A DNA stretch of 64,000 nt from Olavius algarvensis Delta 4 endosymbiont (GCA_905176665.1 CAJINA010000157.1:62001-126000); one strand, 5' to 3'; positions 53,652-61,993 are shown, counted from the stretch's first letter. Translations and numbers: made by a program. Notes: generated by a model not told the origin, from the letters alone.

Positions 53652-53855
53652 GGTAGGCACAACGCCGCAAAGAAGGTCAAAACCTGTTCCTCGCGCGGAG
53701 ACGCAGAGGCGCAGAGAAAATCAAAACCAGGAAGTTGGCCGCACTTCGTGCGGGAAAACCACATCGACCCAATTGTTTTGAGCGGTTCCAGGTCCAACCG
53801 GCGAAGCCGGAAAAATCTGTGGTTTTCTCTGCGCCTCTGCGCGATGCATTGGTTT
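53652..53855 (+). repeat. Family B repeat, copy B4, left direct copy flanking DUF72
   Basis: This 204 bp copy contains GCAAAGAAGGTCAAAACCTG, CTCGCGCGGAGACGCAGAGG, CCGCACTTCGTGCGG, CAACCGGCGAAGCCGG and GCGCGATGCATTGG. The same words in the same order and orientation occur at 54935-55143, at about 80-90 percent identity by eye. The two direct copies bracket the DUF72 gene. The inner hairpins CCGCACTTCGTGCGG and CCGGCGAAGCCGG are perfect palindromes. Confidence 0.75.
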
Positions 53856-53939
53856 TTCTTTGCGACCATGTCTTGGCGCGCGGGCTGGCTTTTTTAGTAT
53901 TTTGAGGCTCAAACTTATTTAGCTTCTTCAAATTTGCCG

Positions 53940-54779
53940 TTACCCCACCTCCAACCCTTCCTTTTTTAAAAGTTCCACCAATTTCTGCGCATTCGCCGGA
54001 GCCTGGGCTTTTACGTGATTGTTGAAAAAAAGGATCCCGGTGCGGGCGTTGGCGCACATGGGCCCAATCCTCTCCGTGACCCAGGCCTGGAGTTCCGCCG
54101 AGGAGTAGTCATAGTCGAACTGCTGCTGCATATTGCCCGATCCCCATCCCCGGGCGTTGCGACCGTGAAACCGAATGTAAAACAGGTCCGGGTTGGTGAC
54201 GATATCCAGGGGCGGAAACAAGTGGGTCAGCTTCGGTGCGTCCACCCCCACCAGACAGACCCGGCGACGCTCGAGTTCCTGGAACACCCGGTCGTTGACC
54301 CAGGAGCGGTGGCGAAACTCCACGGTCAGGGGCAGTCCGGCCAGGGCGTCCAGCAGGGCGGCCAGGTGCTGCCGGTGGGACCGGGTGCGATCAAATCCGG
54401 GCGGCAGCTGTACGAGGATCGCCGCGAGTTGGCCGGATTGGACCAGCGGGGAGACGCCGTCACGATACTGGCGGGCCTGGTCCGGCCAGTCGTGCGGGTC
54501 AACCTCGTGGGTGAGGGTGCGGGTCAGCTTGGCGGCGAACTTGAATCCGGGCGGGGCTTTGCGGATCTGCCCGGCAATGGTTTCCGCCCGGGGCATTCGG
54601 TACCAGGTGTAGTTGAGTTCCGTAATCGGGAAGTGACGCGCGTAGCAGGCGAGCATGGTCGCGGATTTGGTGCCGACCGGATAAAACCCCGCGTCGGTCC
54701 ATTCGGTGTAGGAGTACCCGCTGGTACCCACGAAAAGACGGCATTCGCCGGGTTTGGTTTTTGGTGATGCAACGGACAT
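53940..54779 (-). CDS. DUF72 protein (YecE-like)
   Basis: The 279-residue protein matches the DUF72 TIM-barrel family. Signatures are RLFVGTSGYSYTEWTDAGFYP at the start, YARHFPITELNYTWYRMP, FKFAAKLTRTLTHEV, LTVEFRHRSWVND and YIRFHGRNA. No catalytic role is proven for the family; a nuclease or metal-enzyme function has been proposed. DUF72 genes are seen with DNA repair genes elsewhere, and here it lies between lexA and the Y-family gene. It is bracketed by two direct family B copies, so it forms a 1.3 kb cassette that recombination could remove or move. Confidence 0.88.
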   Translation of the reverse strand: MSVASPKTKPGECRLFVGTSGYSYTEWTDAGFYPVGTKSATMLACYARHFPITELNYTWYRMPRAETIAGQIRKAPPGFKFAAKLTRTLTHEVDPHDWPDQARQYRDGVSPLVQSGQLAAILVQLPPGFDRTRSHRQHLAALLDALAGLPLTVEFRHRSWVNDRVFQELERRRVCLVGVDAPKLTHLFPPLDIVTNPDLFYIRFHGRNARGWGSGNMQQQFDYDYSSAELQAWVTERIGPMCANARTGILFFNNHVKAQAPANAQKLVELLKKEGLEVG

Positions 54780-54934
54780 AAACCGGGCAACTTTTTCATG
54801 TTTTAAAGAGAGAAACGTTAATGTTTAAAAACCCCAACCAAAGTTTACGCGCTTGACCCACCGCAAAAATAGATAGGCAGCGGGGAATGCCGCCCTGCGG
54901 CCCAAGACCAGACTTCGCCACAGGTTGCGCCAGG

Positions 54935-55143
54935 CAGGCACAAGGGTGCAAAGAAGGTCAAACCCTGTTCATCGCGCGGAGACGCAGGGGCGCAGAGAAA
55001 ATCAAAACCAAGAAGTTGGCCGCACGTCGTGCGGAAAACCACGTAGCCCTAATTGTTTTGAGCGCTTCCGGGTTCAACCGGCGAAGCCGGAATACTTATG
55101 GGTTTCTCGGCGCCCCTGCGTCTCTGCGCGATGCATTGGTTTA
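54935..55143 (+). repeat. Family B repeat, copy B5, right direct copy flanking DUF72
   Basis: This 209 bp copy has GCAAAGAAGGTCAAACCCTG, ATCGCGCGGAGACGCAGGGG, GCACGTCGTGCGG, CAACCGGCGAAGCCGG and GCGCGATGCATTGG in the same orientation as the copy at 53652. Compensating changes keep the outer arms complementary: GCAGGGGCGC on the left and GCGCCCCTGC on the right. That suggests the hairpin itself is preserved by selection or gene conversion. The 395 bp gap between the lexA and DUF72 genes contains nothing else. Confidence 0.75.
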
Positions 55144-55174
55144 GGTCTTGAATCTCTGAACGGACACTGTGCGC

Positions 55175-55801
55175 TTAGTCCAGCTTCCCCCGGACCAGGC
55201 CGACGACCTTGCCCTGGATGAGGACTTCGTTGAAACGGCAGCGAATTGGCTGGTAGGCCTGGTTCTCGGGGCGCAGTTCGATGTGGTCGCTGTGGTGGAA
55301 AAATCGTTTGACCGTGGCTTCCTCCTGGTTGACGAGGGCCACGACAATTTCCCCGTTTTCCGCGTACTGGCGGGGTTCGCAGATGACCAGGTCCCCGTCG
55401 AGGATAGCGGCCGCCTGCATGGAGTCCCCTTTCACCCGCAAAGCGAACAGGTTGGTGCCCTGGTAGAGCGCGCCGTCCACCACGACGCTGCCGTCCCATT
55501 CCTGCTGGGCGTAAAGGGGTAGACCCGCGGCGATGCGGCCGATCACCGGGACCTCGACCCAGCGCATGACCCCCGCGGTTTCCCCGCTGCGGTTGAGCAG
55601 GTGGATGGTCCGGCTGTAGCGGCCGTCCCGCCGGATAACGCCCTTTTGTTCCAGGGTCCGGACCAGCTGGGAAATAGCCCCGTGGCTGACGCCCAGATCG
55701 GCGGCGGCCTGCCGCAGGCTGGGGGTCTGGCCGTCCCGGTTGATGGCAGTTTCCAGGTAGTTGTAGAAACGCTGCTGCTTCGGTGTTAAAACAGGCTGCA
55801 T
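55175..55801 (-). CDS. lexA: LexA-type SOS repressor
   Basis: From the start MQPVLTPKQQRFYNYLETAI the protein has 208 residues, normal for LexA. The winged helix (SLRQAAADLGVSHGAISQLVRTLEQKGVIRR) binds DNA. The self-cleavage site is A92-G93 in IAAGLPLYAQQ, and the Ser-Lys dyad is S127 (GDSMQA) and K165 (TVKRF). A longer reading upstream would run into the A3 repeat, so it is unlikely. When RecA filaments form, LexA cuts itself and its target genes are induced. It is on the same strand as, and upstream of, the DUF72, Y-family and dnaE2 genes, its likely targets. Confidence 0.88.
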   Translation of the reverse strand: MQPVLTPKQQRFYNYLETAINRDGQTPSLRQAAADLGVSHGAISQLVRTLEQKGVIRRDGRYSRTIHLLNRSGETAGVMRWVEVPVIGRIAAGLPLYAQQEWDGSVVVDGALYQGTNLFALRVKGDSMQAAAILDGDLVICEPRQYAENGEIVVALVNQEEATVKRFFHHSDHIELRPENQAYQPIRCRFNEVLIQGKVVGLVRGKLD

Positions 55802-55810
55802 GTCATTTGC

Positions 55811-55952
55811 GAGACCACTGAAAAACGCCCTCTTTTGTTCCATTCCGGCGTTGGTCTCAATTTTTATCCTCGAAATACGATCTTGTATTTCTCCGGCTAA
55901 AATTTGATCCCGCCTTGGACTGAAACAAAACTGAACATTTTTCAGAGGTCTC
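55811..55952. repeat. Family A element, copy A3, immediately upstream of lexA
   Basis: The 142 bp copy has ends GAGACCACTGAAAAA and TTTTTCAGAGGTCTC, perfect inverted repeats except for one base. The core repeats CGGCGTTGGTCTCAA, ATCCTCGAAATACGA and GTATTTCTCCGGCTAAA of the family, so it is a subfamily with different ends. It begins nine bases before the lexA start codon, so it occupies the ribosome site and leader region of lexA. Confidence 0.72.
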
Positions 55953-56128
55953 GTCCCTCCGTTGTTTTTTTTGACCACGTATTTTAAAATAATCTACCTA
56001 AATGTATATGCCAATGTTTATATAAAAGTAGCGTTTGTATAATTCAAGGAGAGCCGGCCCAAACAGTTTTTTGGGCAGGTAAAGGTAAGAGTGCCGGGTG
56101 GGTCGGATGAGGTTATAACAATCTATAA

Positions 56129-56857
56129 TTATTCGGGTATTTTATTGAAGTCGGTGTCTTGGAATGCGGTCAGAGTGCGGACGGCGCCGTGGCCGTAGGT
56201 TGCCGCGAACTCCTCCCGGGCGTTATCAACGGCTTCTTGGCCGGCCGAGCCGAGTTCCTGAACAATAAGGTCGCCGGTAGTTTTATAAAGGTGCCCGCAA
56301 TGGTAGTCCCAGGGCATCAGGCAGGCTTTGCCGGGCCTGACCATTTTGCGGTAGGCGGTTACCAGATAGTTAAGCAGCGTCAGGTTGGCATCCTGGAAGA
56401 TGAAATCGCAGCGCGCCTGTCCGGCCGTGAGGCTCTCCCTGATATCCAGCTTCAATTCGGGATTGAAGCCGCGCACCAGGGCGTCATCTATTTCCAGGCA
56501 GTAGTAACGGCCATAAGGGAGGAGATCTTTCTCCGCCCATAACTGGTGCCAGGGGCATTTGCTGATGTGCACCCGGGCATGGGGAACTTTGGCCACCATC
56601 TGCAGGTCGGATTCGCCGGGATCGAGTGACCATTCGCCATAAGCCAGAAAGTTGGCCATGGTCAGGGCATGGCCGTTGGCCCGGGCCCGCAGGGCCATGC
56701 GGTGGCCGCGCTGCTCGCCGTAGGTTCGCACGGCCTTGCGCATGATCGCTGCACAGGTCTTCTCATCGGAATGATTGCATACCGCCCTGGCCATCAGGGC
56801 AAACAGCATGGCATGGTGGGTAGCGGTAAGTGCCGGCGTATGAGGTGTGTCCGTCAT
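56129..56857 (-). CDS. L-2-amino-thiazoline-4-carboxylic acid hydrolase-like protein
   Basis: The 242-residue protein, read from the ATG of MTDTPHTPALTATHHAMLFA, matches the ATC-hydrolase family. Motifs are MRKAVRTYGEQRGHRMALRARANG and the cysteine segment ISKCPWHQLW, with YYCLEIDDALVRGFNPELKL and RCDFIF. In Pseudomonas the named enzyme opens a thiazoline ring in L-cysteine synthesis, but most homologues in anaerobes have no demonstrated role. A GTG seven codons earlier is an alternative start. It is separated from lexA by the A3 repeat and a 150 bp AT-rich gap. Confidence 0.72.
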   Translation of the reverse strand: MTDTPHTPALTATHHAMLFALMARAVCNHSDEKTCAAIMRKAVRTYGEQRGHRMALRARANGHALTMANFLAYGEWSLDPGESDLQMVAKVPHARVHISKCPWHQLWAEKDLLPYGRYYCLEIDDALVRGFNPELKLDIRESLTAGQARCDFIFQDANLTLLNYLVTAYRKMVRPGKACLMPWDYHCGHLYKTTGDLIVQELGSAGQEAVDNAREEFAATYGHGAVRTLTAFQDTDFNKIPE

Positions 56858-56890
56858 TAAGCTGTTATCCGGGGGCACAAATTGTAAAAT

Positions 56891-57110
56891 AGGAGCTATC
56901 TAAAAAACGGATTTTGGTTCAAGGTCAAGGTGGCCGCGAAATTCAAACCGGAGGTGCCAGCGAAGCCAATGCCTTGCGTGGTAAATACTGGTGTATTTCG
57001 AGGATTTGGCCCGCCCTACAATTAGCAGCATTCCTTACGGGGGCGATTTGCTCGCCAATTTTGCGCCCAACGCCGAGATTGGGCCAAAAGACGCTTTTTA
57101 GATAGCTTCT
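56891..57110. repeat. Family A element, copy A4 (inverted orientation)
   Basis: The 220 bp copy has ends GGAGCTATCTAAAAAACG and, on the other strand, TAGAAGCTATCTAAAAAG. Relative to copy A1 it is reversed: CAAGGTCAAGGTGGCCGCGAA comes first and CCAACGCCGAGATTGGGCC last. The inner words AATACTGGTGTATTTCGAGG are shared. Its right edge supplies the TAG stop codon of the phospholipase D gene. It fills most of the gap between that gene and the ATC-hydrolase-like gene. Confidence 0.78.
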
Positions 57111-58677
57111 ACAATTGAGATTCGATGGGCAGCAGCCGCAGGAAGCCGGCCGTGAAACGGCGCCAAAGACTGGTATAAGGCTCCACGGTAAAGGTGCGCG
57201 GCTGGCCATTTTCAAACCCGTGCCACAAGATTCTCTCAGAGCCGCTTTTTCCTTTTTTAAGTTCCAACCGGAAGGCTACCTTTTCTATATTTTCATCGAA
57301 CCAGGTGCTCATTTCACGCGCCATGTCGGCTGAGAGAATGACGACACCGATTTCCGTGTTTTCGACGATGGCTCGGGGGTCCAGGTTCAAAGAGCCGATA
57401 AACACTTTCTCACGGTCGAACACAAACGATTTGGTGTGCAGACTGGCTTTTGAGGACTCTTCCTGGCCCTTTTTAAGTTTGCGCTCTTCCCGGGTCAGCC
57501 GTTTGTTCAATTCATACAGTTCAACCCCGCTGCGTAAAAGTGTTTCCCGGTATTTCATATACCCCGAATGCACGATGCTCACATCGGTCGAAGATAGGGA
57601 GTTGGTTAGAATCCTGACCCGGGCACCCTTGCCGGCCAGATCAGTTAAAAAAGCAGTCCCTTCCTTGCCCGGCACAAAATAAGGCGAGAAGAGCAGCAGT
57701 TCCTTTTCGACCCCATCGAAATAGGGCTCGAGTTGCGGGGTGAGGTGGTACTCGGTTTTATCCTTCTCGTGGAGGATTTTTTCCGGTTGGTCGTACACCA
57801 CATCGGCATTGCCCCAATAAAATTCGAGCCGGTCCGCCCGCATCCGATTGGCCAGGTCGGAATCTCGCAGGGCCTGCATATAAGTTGAGTCCACCTGCCG
57901 GGCTATGAAAGCGTTAAAGGCTGCCAGGCCCTCTTCGGCCTCTGCATCGGTCGGGTGACGCTTGGCAATGGTTGTGGCCGGATAGGCCAGTTCGCTGTTC
58001 CAATATTTGTCGAAGGAAGCAGACACGCGAGCCACGGCAGGACCGATGGCCATCACGTCCAGGTCGGCAAAAGCCAGGTCCGGCTGGGCCTCGAAGTATT
58101 CATCGCCGATGTTGCGGCCGCCGAGGATGGTGACCTGGTTGTCAACGGTAAAGGATTTATTGTGCATCCGGCGGGTCACGGAGCCCAGACGGGTGACAAA
58201 TTGTGAAAGCCGGCCGGATTCGCGGCTGAAAGGATTGAAGAACCGGACCGCCATGTTGGGATGGCGGTCGAGCGCAGCCGCACCAAGATCCTTACCTTCA
58301 AGATCCATGTCGTCCACCAGCAGGCGCACCCGGACGCCCCGGTCGGCGGCTTTCATCAGCTGATCCAGAAACAACTTTCCCGTGAGATCATCGTGAAAAA
58401 GATAGTATTGGGCGTCGATACTTTTTTCCGCCCGGTGGGCCAGAACCGCCCGGGCCACAAAGGCGTCCAGGCCGCTGGCCAGAAGTATGAATCCGGATTT
58501 ATCCGGATGGGCGGCCAAATCGTCCGCTATTTGACGGCCGAAATAGGTGTCGGCTGTATTGGTATAAGCCTGCGTTGCATGCCGGTTCGTATTGTCCGGC
58601 AGGGTCGTAGCGCAGCCACTGACGATGGTCAAGGCAATTATCAAAACGCATGCGGTTGTGATGATGTTGCGTAGCAT
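57109..58677 (-). CDS. Lipoprotein of the phospholipase D/cardiolipin synthase family
   Basis: The 522-residue protein has a lipoprotein signal (LIIALTIVSGCATT) and two HKD active sites: RMHNKSFTVDNQVTILGGRNIGDEYF and SLHTKSFVFDREKVFIGSLNLDPR. Phospholipase D-type enzymes of this size are common as cardiolipin synthase-like proteins (ClsC/YmdC-like). It would sit at the periplasmic face of a membrane. Its stop TAG is the first triplet of repeat A4. The phosphate acetyltransferase gene precedes it on the same strand by one base, so they are an operon. Confidence 0.85.
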   Translation of the reverse strand: MLRNIITTACVLIIALTIVSGCATTLPDNTNRHATQAYTNTADTYFGRQIADDLAAHPDKSGFILLASGLDAFVARAVLAHRAEKSIDAQYYLFHDDLTGKLFLDQLMKAADRGVRVRLLVDDMDLEGKDLGAAALDRHPNMAVRFFNPFSRESGRLSQFVTRLGSVTRRMHNKSFTVDNQVTILGGRNIGDEYFEAQPDLAFADLDVMAIGPAVARVSASFDKYWNSELAYPATTIAKRHPTDAEAEEGLAAFNAFIARQVDSTYMQALRDSDLANRMRADRLEFYWGNADVVYDQPEKILHEKDKTEYHLTPQLEPYFDGVEKELLLFSPYFVPGKEGTAFLTDLAGKGARVRILTNSLSSTDVSIVHSGYMKYRETLLRSGVELYELNKRLTREERKLKKGQEESSKASLHTKSFVFDREKVFIGSLNLDPRAIVENTEIGVVILSADMAREMSTWFDENIEKVAFRLELKKGKSGSERILWHGFENGQPRTFTVEPYTSLWRRFTAGFLRLLPIESQL

Positions 58678-58678
58678 A

Positions 58679-60784
58679 TCAACTCCTTAAACCTTTGACG
58701 GCTTGGGCCTGGATGGCGGTTATGGCCACGGTGTTGATGATGTCCGGGATCGTGCATCCGCGGCTCAGATCGTTGACCGGCTTGTTCAACCCCTGCAATA
58801 CCGGGCCTATGGCGACCGCGCCGGCTGACCGCTGTACAGCCTTGTACAGGTTGTTGCCGGTGTTCAGGTCGGGAAAGATCAAAACGGTTGCCCGTCCGGC
58901 AATGCTGCTGTCGGGCAATTTGGCACGGGCTACACCCATGTCCACCGCGGCATCGTATTGGATAGGGCCTTCGACCATGAGGTCGGGTTGCCGCTCACGG
59001 ACAATCTGCGTGGCGTCCCTGACCTTGTCCACATCTTTGCCCTGACCGGAATGACCGGTCGCATAGGAACACATGGCGATACGCGGTTCGATACCATAGG
59101 TGGCCGCGGTTTCAGCGGAGCTGATGGCAATATCCGCCAGCTCCGCGGCTGTGGGGTCGGGATTGACCGCACAGTCGCCATACACGAGCACCCGGCTGGC
59201 CAGACACATAAAGAAGACGCTGGAAACGACGGATACGCCGGGCCGCGTCCGGATGATCTGCAGGGCCGGTCGAATGGTGTCGCGGGTAGTGTGCACAGCC
59301 CCGGAGACCATGCCGCCGGCATCCCCGTTGTGTACCATCATGGTTCCGAAATAGTTCACCGCCGCCATGGTATCCGTGGCCATCTCCAGGGAGATGCCTT
59401 TGTGCTTGCGCAGGTCGTGGAAAACACGGCCAAAGGCTGGGCGCCTGCCTGCAGTCAGCGGGTTGATGATATCCGCGCCGGCCAGATCGAGCCCCATGGC
59501 ACCGGCCTTTTGCGAGATGATGTCCGGATTACCCAGCAAGGTCAGGTCAGCCGCTTGGCGCTTTAGCAGGATATCGGCAGCCCGCAAGATGCGCTCTTCC
59601 TCACCTTCCGGCAGAACAATTTGCTGGCAGTCGCTTCGGGCTTGCTCGATGAGCTCGTATTCGAACATCAGGGGGGTTACTTGGGTTGAGCGAACCACGT
59701 TAATCCGGCTTTCCAGGCGTTTTAAATCGACATGGGATTCAAATACCCCCAGGGCCGCAGCAATTTTGCGGTCGCTGGTGGCAGCTAATGACGGCCGGAC
59801 CTGGCTGGCCGCCATGACGGTGGTGTAGGTATCCTGGTGGGTAACAAGGATTGGGATGGGCCATTGCGTCTGAAAGCCCTCAACCAGGCTCTGGACGGCG
59901 GGCTCCGGCGTGATTCCGCCACTCAGAAGTAGTCCGGCAATGGTAGGGCTGGTATTGGATGCGGCGGCGGCCAGGCTACCAAGGATGACATCGGCCCTGT
60001 CACCCGGGGTAATGACCAGAGCGCCTTCCGTAACGTGTTGAAGGAAATTGGGCAGATTCATAGCCGCAGCCTTGATAGCCAGCACCTCCCGGTTTAGATC
60101 TTCCGGTGCACCGTACAAGATATCCGTCTGCAACACGGTGGCAATATCACCTACTGTGGGCTTCGCCAGACTCGGTTCTTCCGGCAACAGATAAACGTCT
60201 TCATCGGCGAACGTTTCTGCAATTGGTCCATCCGCCGCCGTAGCTAACAGTCCGGGGGCGACCCGATTGACAATGGTGGCCAGGACCGTGCAGCCTTTTT
60301 TTTCAAAGGCTTCCCGGGTAACACTGATGGCGGCCCGAATCTTATCTAGAGAACGATCTTTACCGTTGACCAACGCCGGTAGCGGGCTGCCGAGGTTCCG
60401 GGCCACCTCGGCGTTGAAGTCGAATTCAAAGGCGGAAGCGATACCGGTGAAATCGGTTCCTTCGCAGAGGATGAACCGGCACTGCGACTGCATGGCCCTG
60501 AACCGGTCCATAATGGTTTTAAGGACCGACTCCATCCGCCCATCGATAGAAAGCCGGCGGGCGGTATCATGGGTATAGGCATACATGTCATGGTAAGCCA
60601 GGGCCAACCCGTAGCGGCTCCGGATCAGTTCTATATTGTTATCTCTTACCTCATCGGAGGGGATGACAGGACGGAAGTAGCCAATCCTGCCAATCCGCTT
60701 GGACAGCAGTTCCATAAGCCCCAGGGCAACTACAGACTTGCCGCTTTGCGGTTCGATCCCGGCAATGTAAAGGCTGCGGGTCAT
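58679..60784 (-). CDS. pta: Phosphate acetyltransferase
   Basis: The 701-residue protein is the long form of Pta. The N-terminal BioD-like P-loop domain begins LYIAGIEPQSGKSVVALGLM, a DRTGG-type domain lies at the middle, and the C-terminal catalytic PTA_PTB domain starts near IVLPEGEEERILRAADILLKR and includes MVHNGDAGGMVSGAVHTTRDTIRPALQI. It interconverts acetyl-CoA and acetyl phosphate, normally with acetate kinase, whose gene is not nearby. The phospholipase D gene follows one base after its stop. The AI-2E-family gene is 24 bases upstream. Confidence 0.94.
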   Translation of the reverse strand: MTRSLYIAGIEPQSGKSVVALGLMELLSKRIGRIGYFRPVIPSDEVRDNNIELIRSRYGLALAYHDMYAYTHDTARRLSIDGRMESVLKTIMDRFRAMQSQCRFILCEGTDFTGIASAFEFDFNAEVARNLGSPLPALVNGKDRSLDKIRAAISVTREAFEKKGCTVLATIVNRVAPGLLATAADGPIAETFADEDVYLLPEEPSLAKPTVGDIATVLQTDILYGAPEDLNREVLAIKAAAMNLPNFLQHVTEGALVITPGDRADVILGSLAAAASNTSPTIAGLLLSGGITPEPAVQSLVEGFQTQWPIPILVTHQDTYTTVMAASQVRPSLAATSDRKIAAALGVFESHVDLKRLESRINVVRSTQVTPLMFEYELIEQARSDCQQIVLPEGEEERILRAADILLKRQAADLTLLGNPDIISQKAGAMGLDLAGADIINPLTAGRRPAFGRVFHDLRKHKGISLEMATDTMAAVNYFGTMMVHNGDAGGMVSGAVHTTRDTIRPALQIIRTRPGVSVVSSVFFMCLASRVLVYGDCAVNPDPTAAELADIAISSAETAATYGIEPRIAMCSYATGHSGQGKDVDKVRDATQIVRERQPDLMVEGPIQYDAAVDMGVARAKLPDSSIAGRATVLIFPDLNTGNNLYKAVQRSAGAVAIGPVLQGLNKPVNDLSRGCTIPDIINTVAITAIQAQAVKGLRS

Positions 60785-60808
60785 GGCGTCACCGTGTTTG
60801 TATGGTCT

Positions 60809-61858
60809 TTAGCCATTTTGCAGATTATCAGAAGGGGTGCTGCCTAATAGGATCGCAATCCAGCGGGTTTCCGAACTGCTTTCCAATGCGATCTTGAATA
60901 TCATTGTCAGGGGCACCGACAGCAGCATGCCCACCATGCCCAGGGCCCAGCCCCAGAAAACCAGGGAAAGAAACACCACCAGGGTGGAAAGGCCGAGACC
61001 CCGGCCCATGTAACGTGGTTCCAGGAGGCTGCCGACGACGATGTTTACAACTAAATACCCTGTCGCAGCGAGCAGTGCGGAAGAAACGCCCAATTGGACC
61101 AGGGCCAGCAGCACCGCCGGGATAGCAGCAATGATTGAACCGATGTTGGGTACGTAGTTCAGCATGAACGCCAGCAGGCCCCACAAGACGGGGTGGTTGA
61201 CGCCCAGGATGGTCAGCCAGAGCCAGATGAACACCCCGGTTACCAGGCTGAAGATTGTTTTAATCCCGATATACCGGTTGACACTCTCGCTGAATTGGCT
61301 GAAACCGGAAAGCGTTTTCTCGGGACTTTCCAAGGCCAGACGGATTTTTTTGGGCAGGCCGGAAGCTTCCAGCAAGAGGAAAACCACGGTGAGCAGGATC
61401 AGAAAACTGTTGGCCAGGGCGCCACTCAATCCTGAAAATATCTGGGCGGTCAGACTCATGACCTTGGCCGGGTTTATTAGATCTGTGACCATCTGGCTGG
61501 AAACCTGAATGCTGTGGGCATCAAGCCAGGCAATCAGCCCGGCGGTTTCGTTGGTCAACCGTTTTTGATATTCCGGCAGCGCCCGCGTAAAGTCATTGAC
61601 CGAAGCCCCAACCATCGCGACCAAAACCAGGAACAGGGCGATAACGCCGACAAGAATGGCCAGAACCGACAAAGTTTCGGGGACGCCCTTTTGTTGAAGC
61701 CAATACAGAAAGGGCGTGCATAGTATCACTATGAAAATGGACAGTAAAAACGGGACAATGATCGGCGCCGCTTCGCGCATGCCGGCTACCAGGATGACGA
61801 AACAGGTCGCCACAACCATAAAACGAGTCCAGCCGAATTGGCCCTGTTTGCGTTCCAT
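60809..61858 (-). CDS. AI-2E family transporter
   Basis: The 349-residue protein has about eight membrane helices. ALLAFMLNYVPNIGSIIAAIPAVLLAL is the diagnostic central segment of the AI-2E/PerM family, and EPRYMGRGLGLSTLVVFLSLVFWGW follows. Some members export autoinducer 2, others act as sodium/proton antiporters, so the substrate is uncertain. It shares its strand with pta and the PLD gene and could be part of the same operon. Confidence 0.9.
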   Translation of the reverse strand: MERKQGQFGWTRFMVVATCFVILVAGMREAAPIIVPFLLSIFIVILCTPFLYWLQQKGVPETLSVLAILVGVIALFLVLVAMVGASVNDFTRALPEYQKRLTNETAGLIAWLDAHSIQVSSQMVTDLINPAKVMSLTAQIFSGLSGALANSFLILLTVVFLLLEASGLPKKIRLALESPEKTLSGFSQFSESVNRYIGIKTIFSLVTGVFIWLWLTILGVNHPVLWGLLAFMLNYVPNIGSIIAAIPAVLLALVQLGVSSALLAATGYLVVNIVVGSLLEPRYMGRGLGLSTLVVFLSLVFWGWALGMVGMLLSVPLTMIFKIALESSSETRWIAILLGSTPSDNLQNG

Positions 61859-61993
61859 GCGTCCTCCTGAACTGGTTTAGCTTGGGAAAATTTGTAAAAG
61901 AATAACAGTAACGGGATGTTATTTCAACCCGCTCGCCGGCCGCGAGGTAAGCTCAACCGGTCGGTGAGCGGTGCGGCTCATCGACAGGCCGGG

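Noticed and set aside
53652-55143. CRISPR array
   Set aside because: Only two direct copies of about 200 bp are present, more than 1 kb apart with a gene between them; there is no regular repeat-spacer pattern or cas gene.
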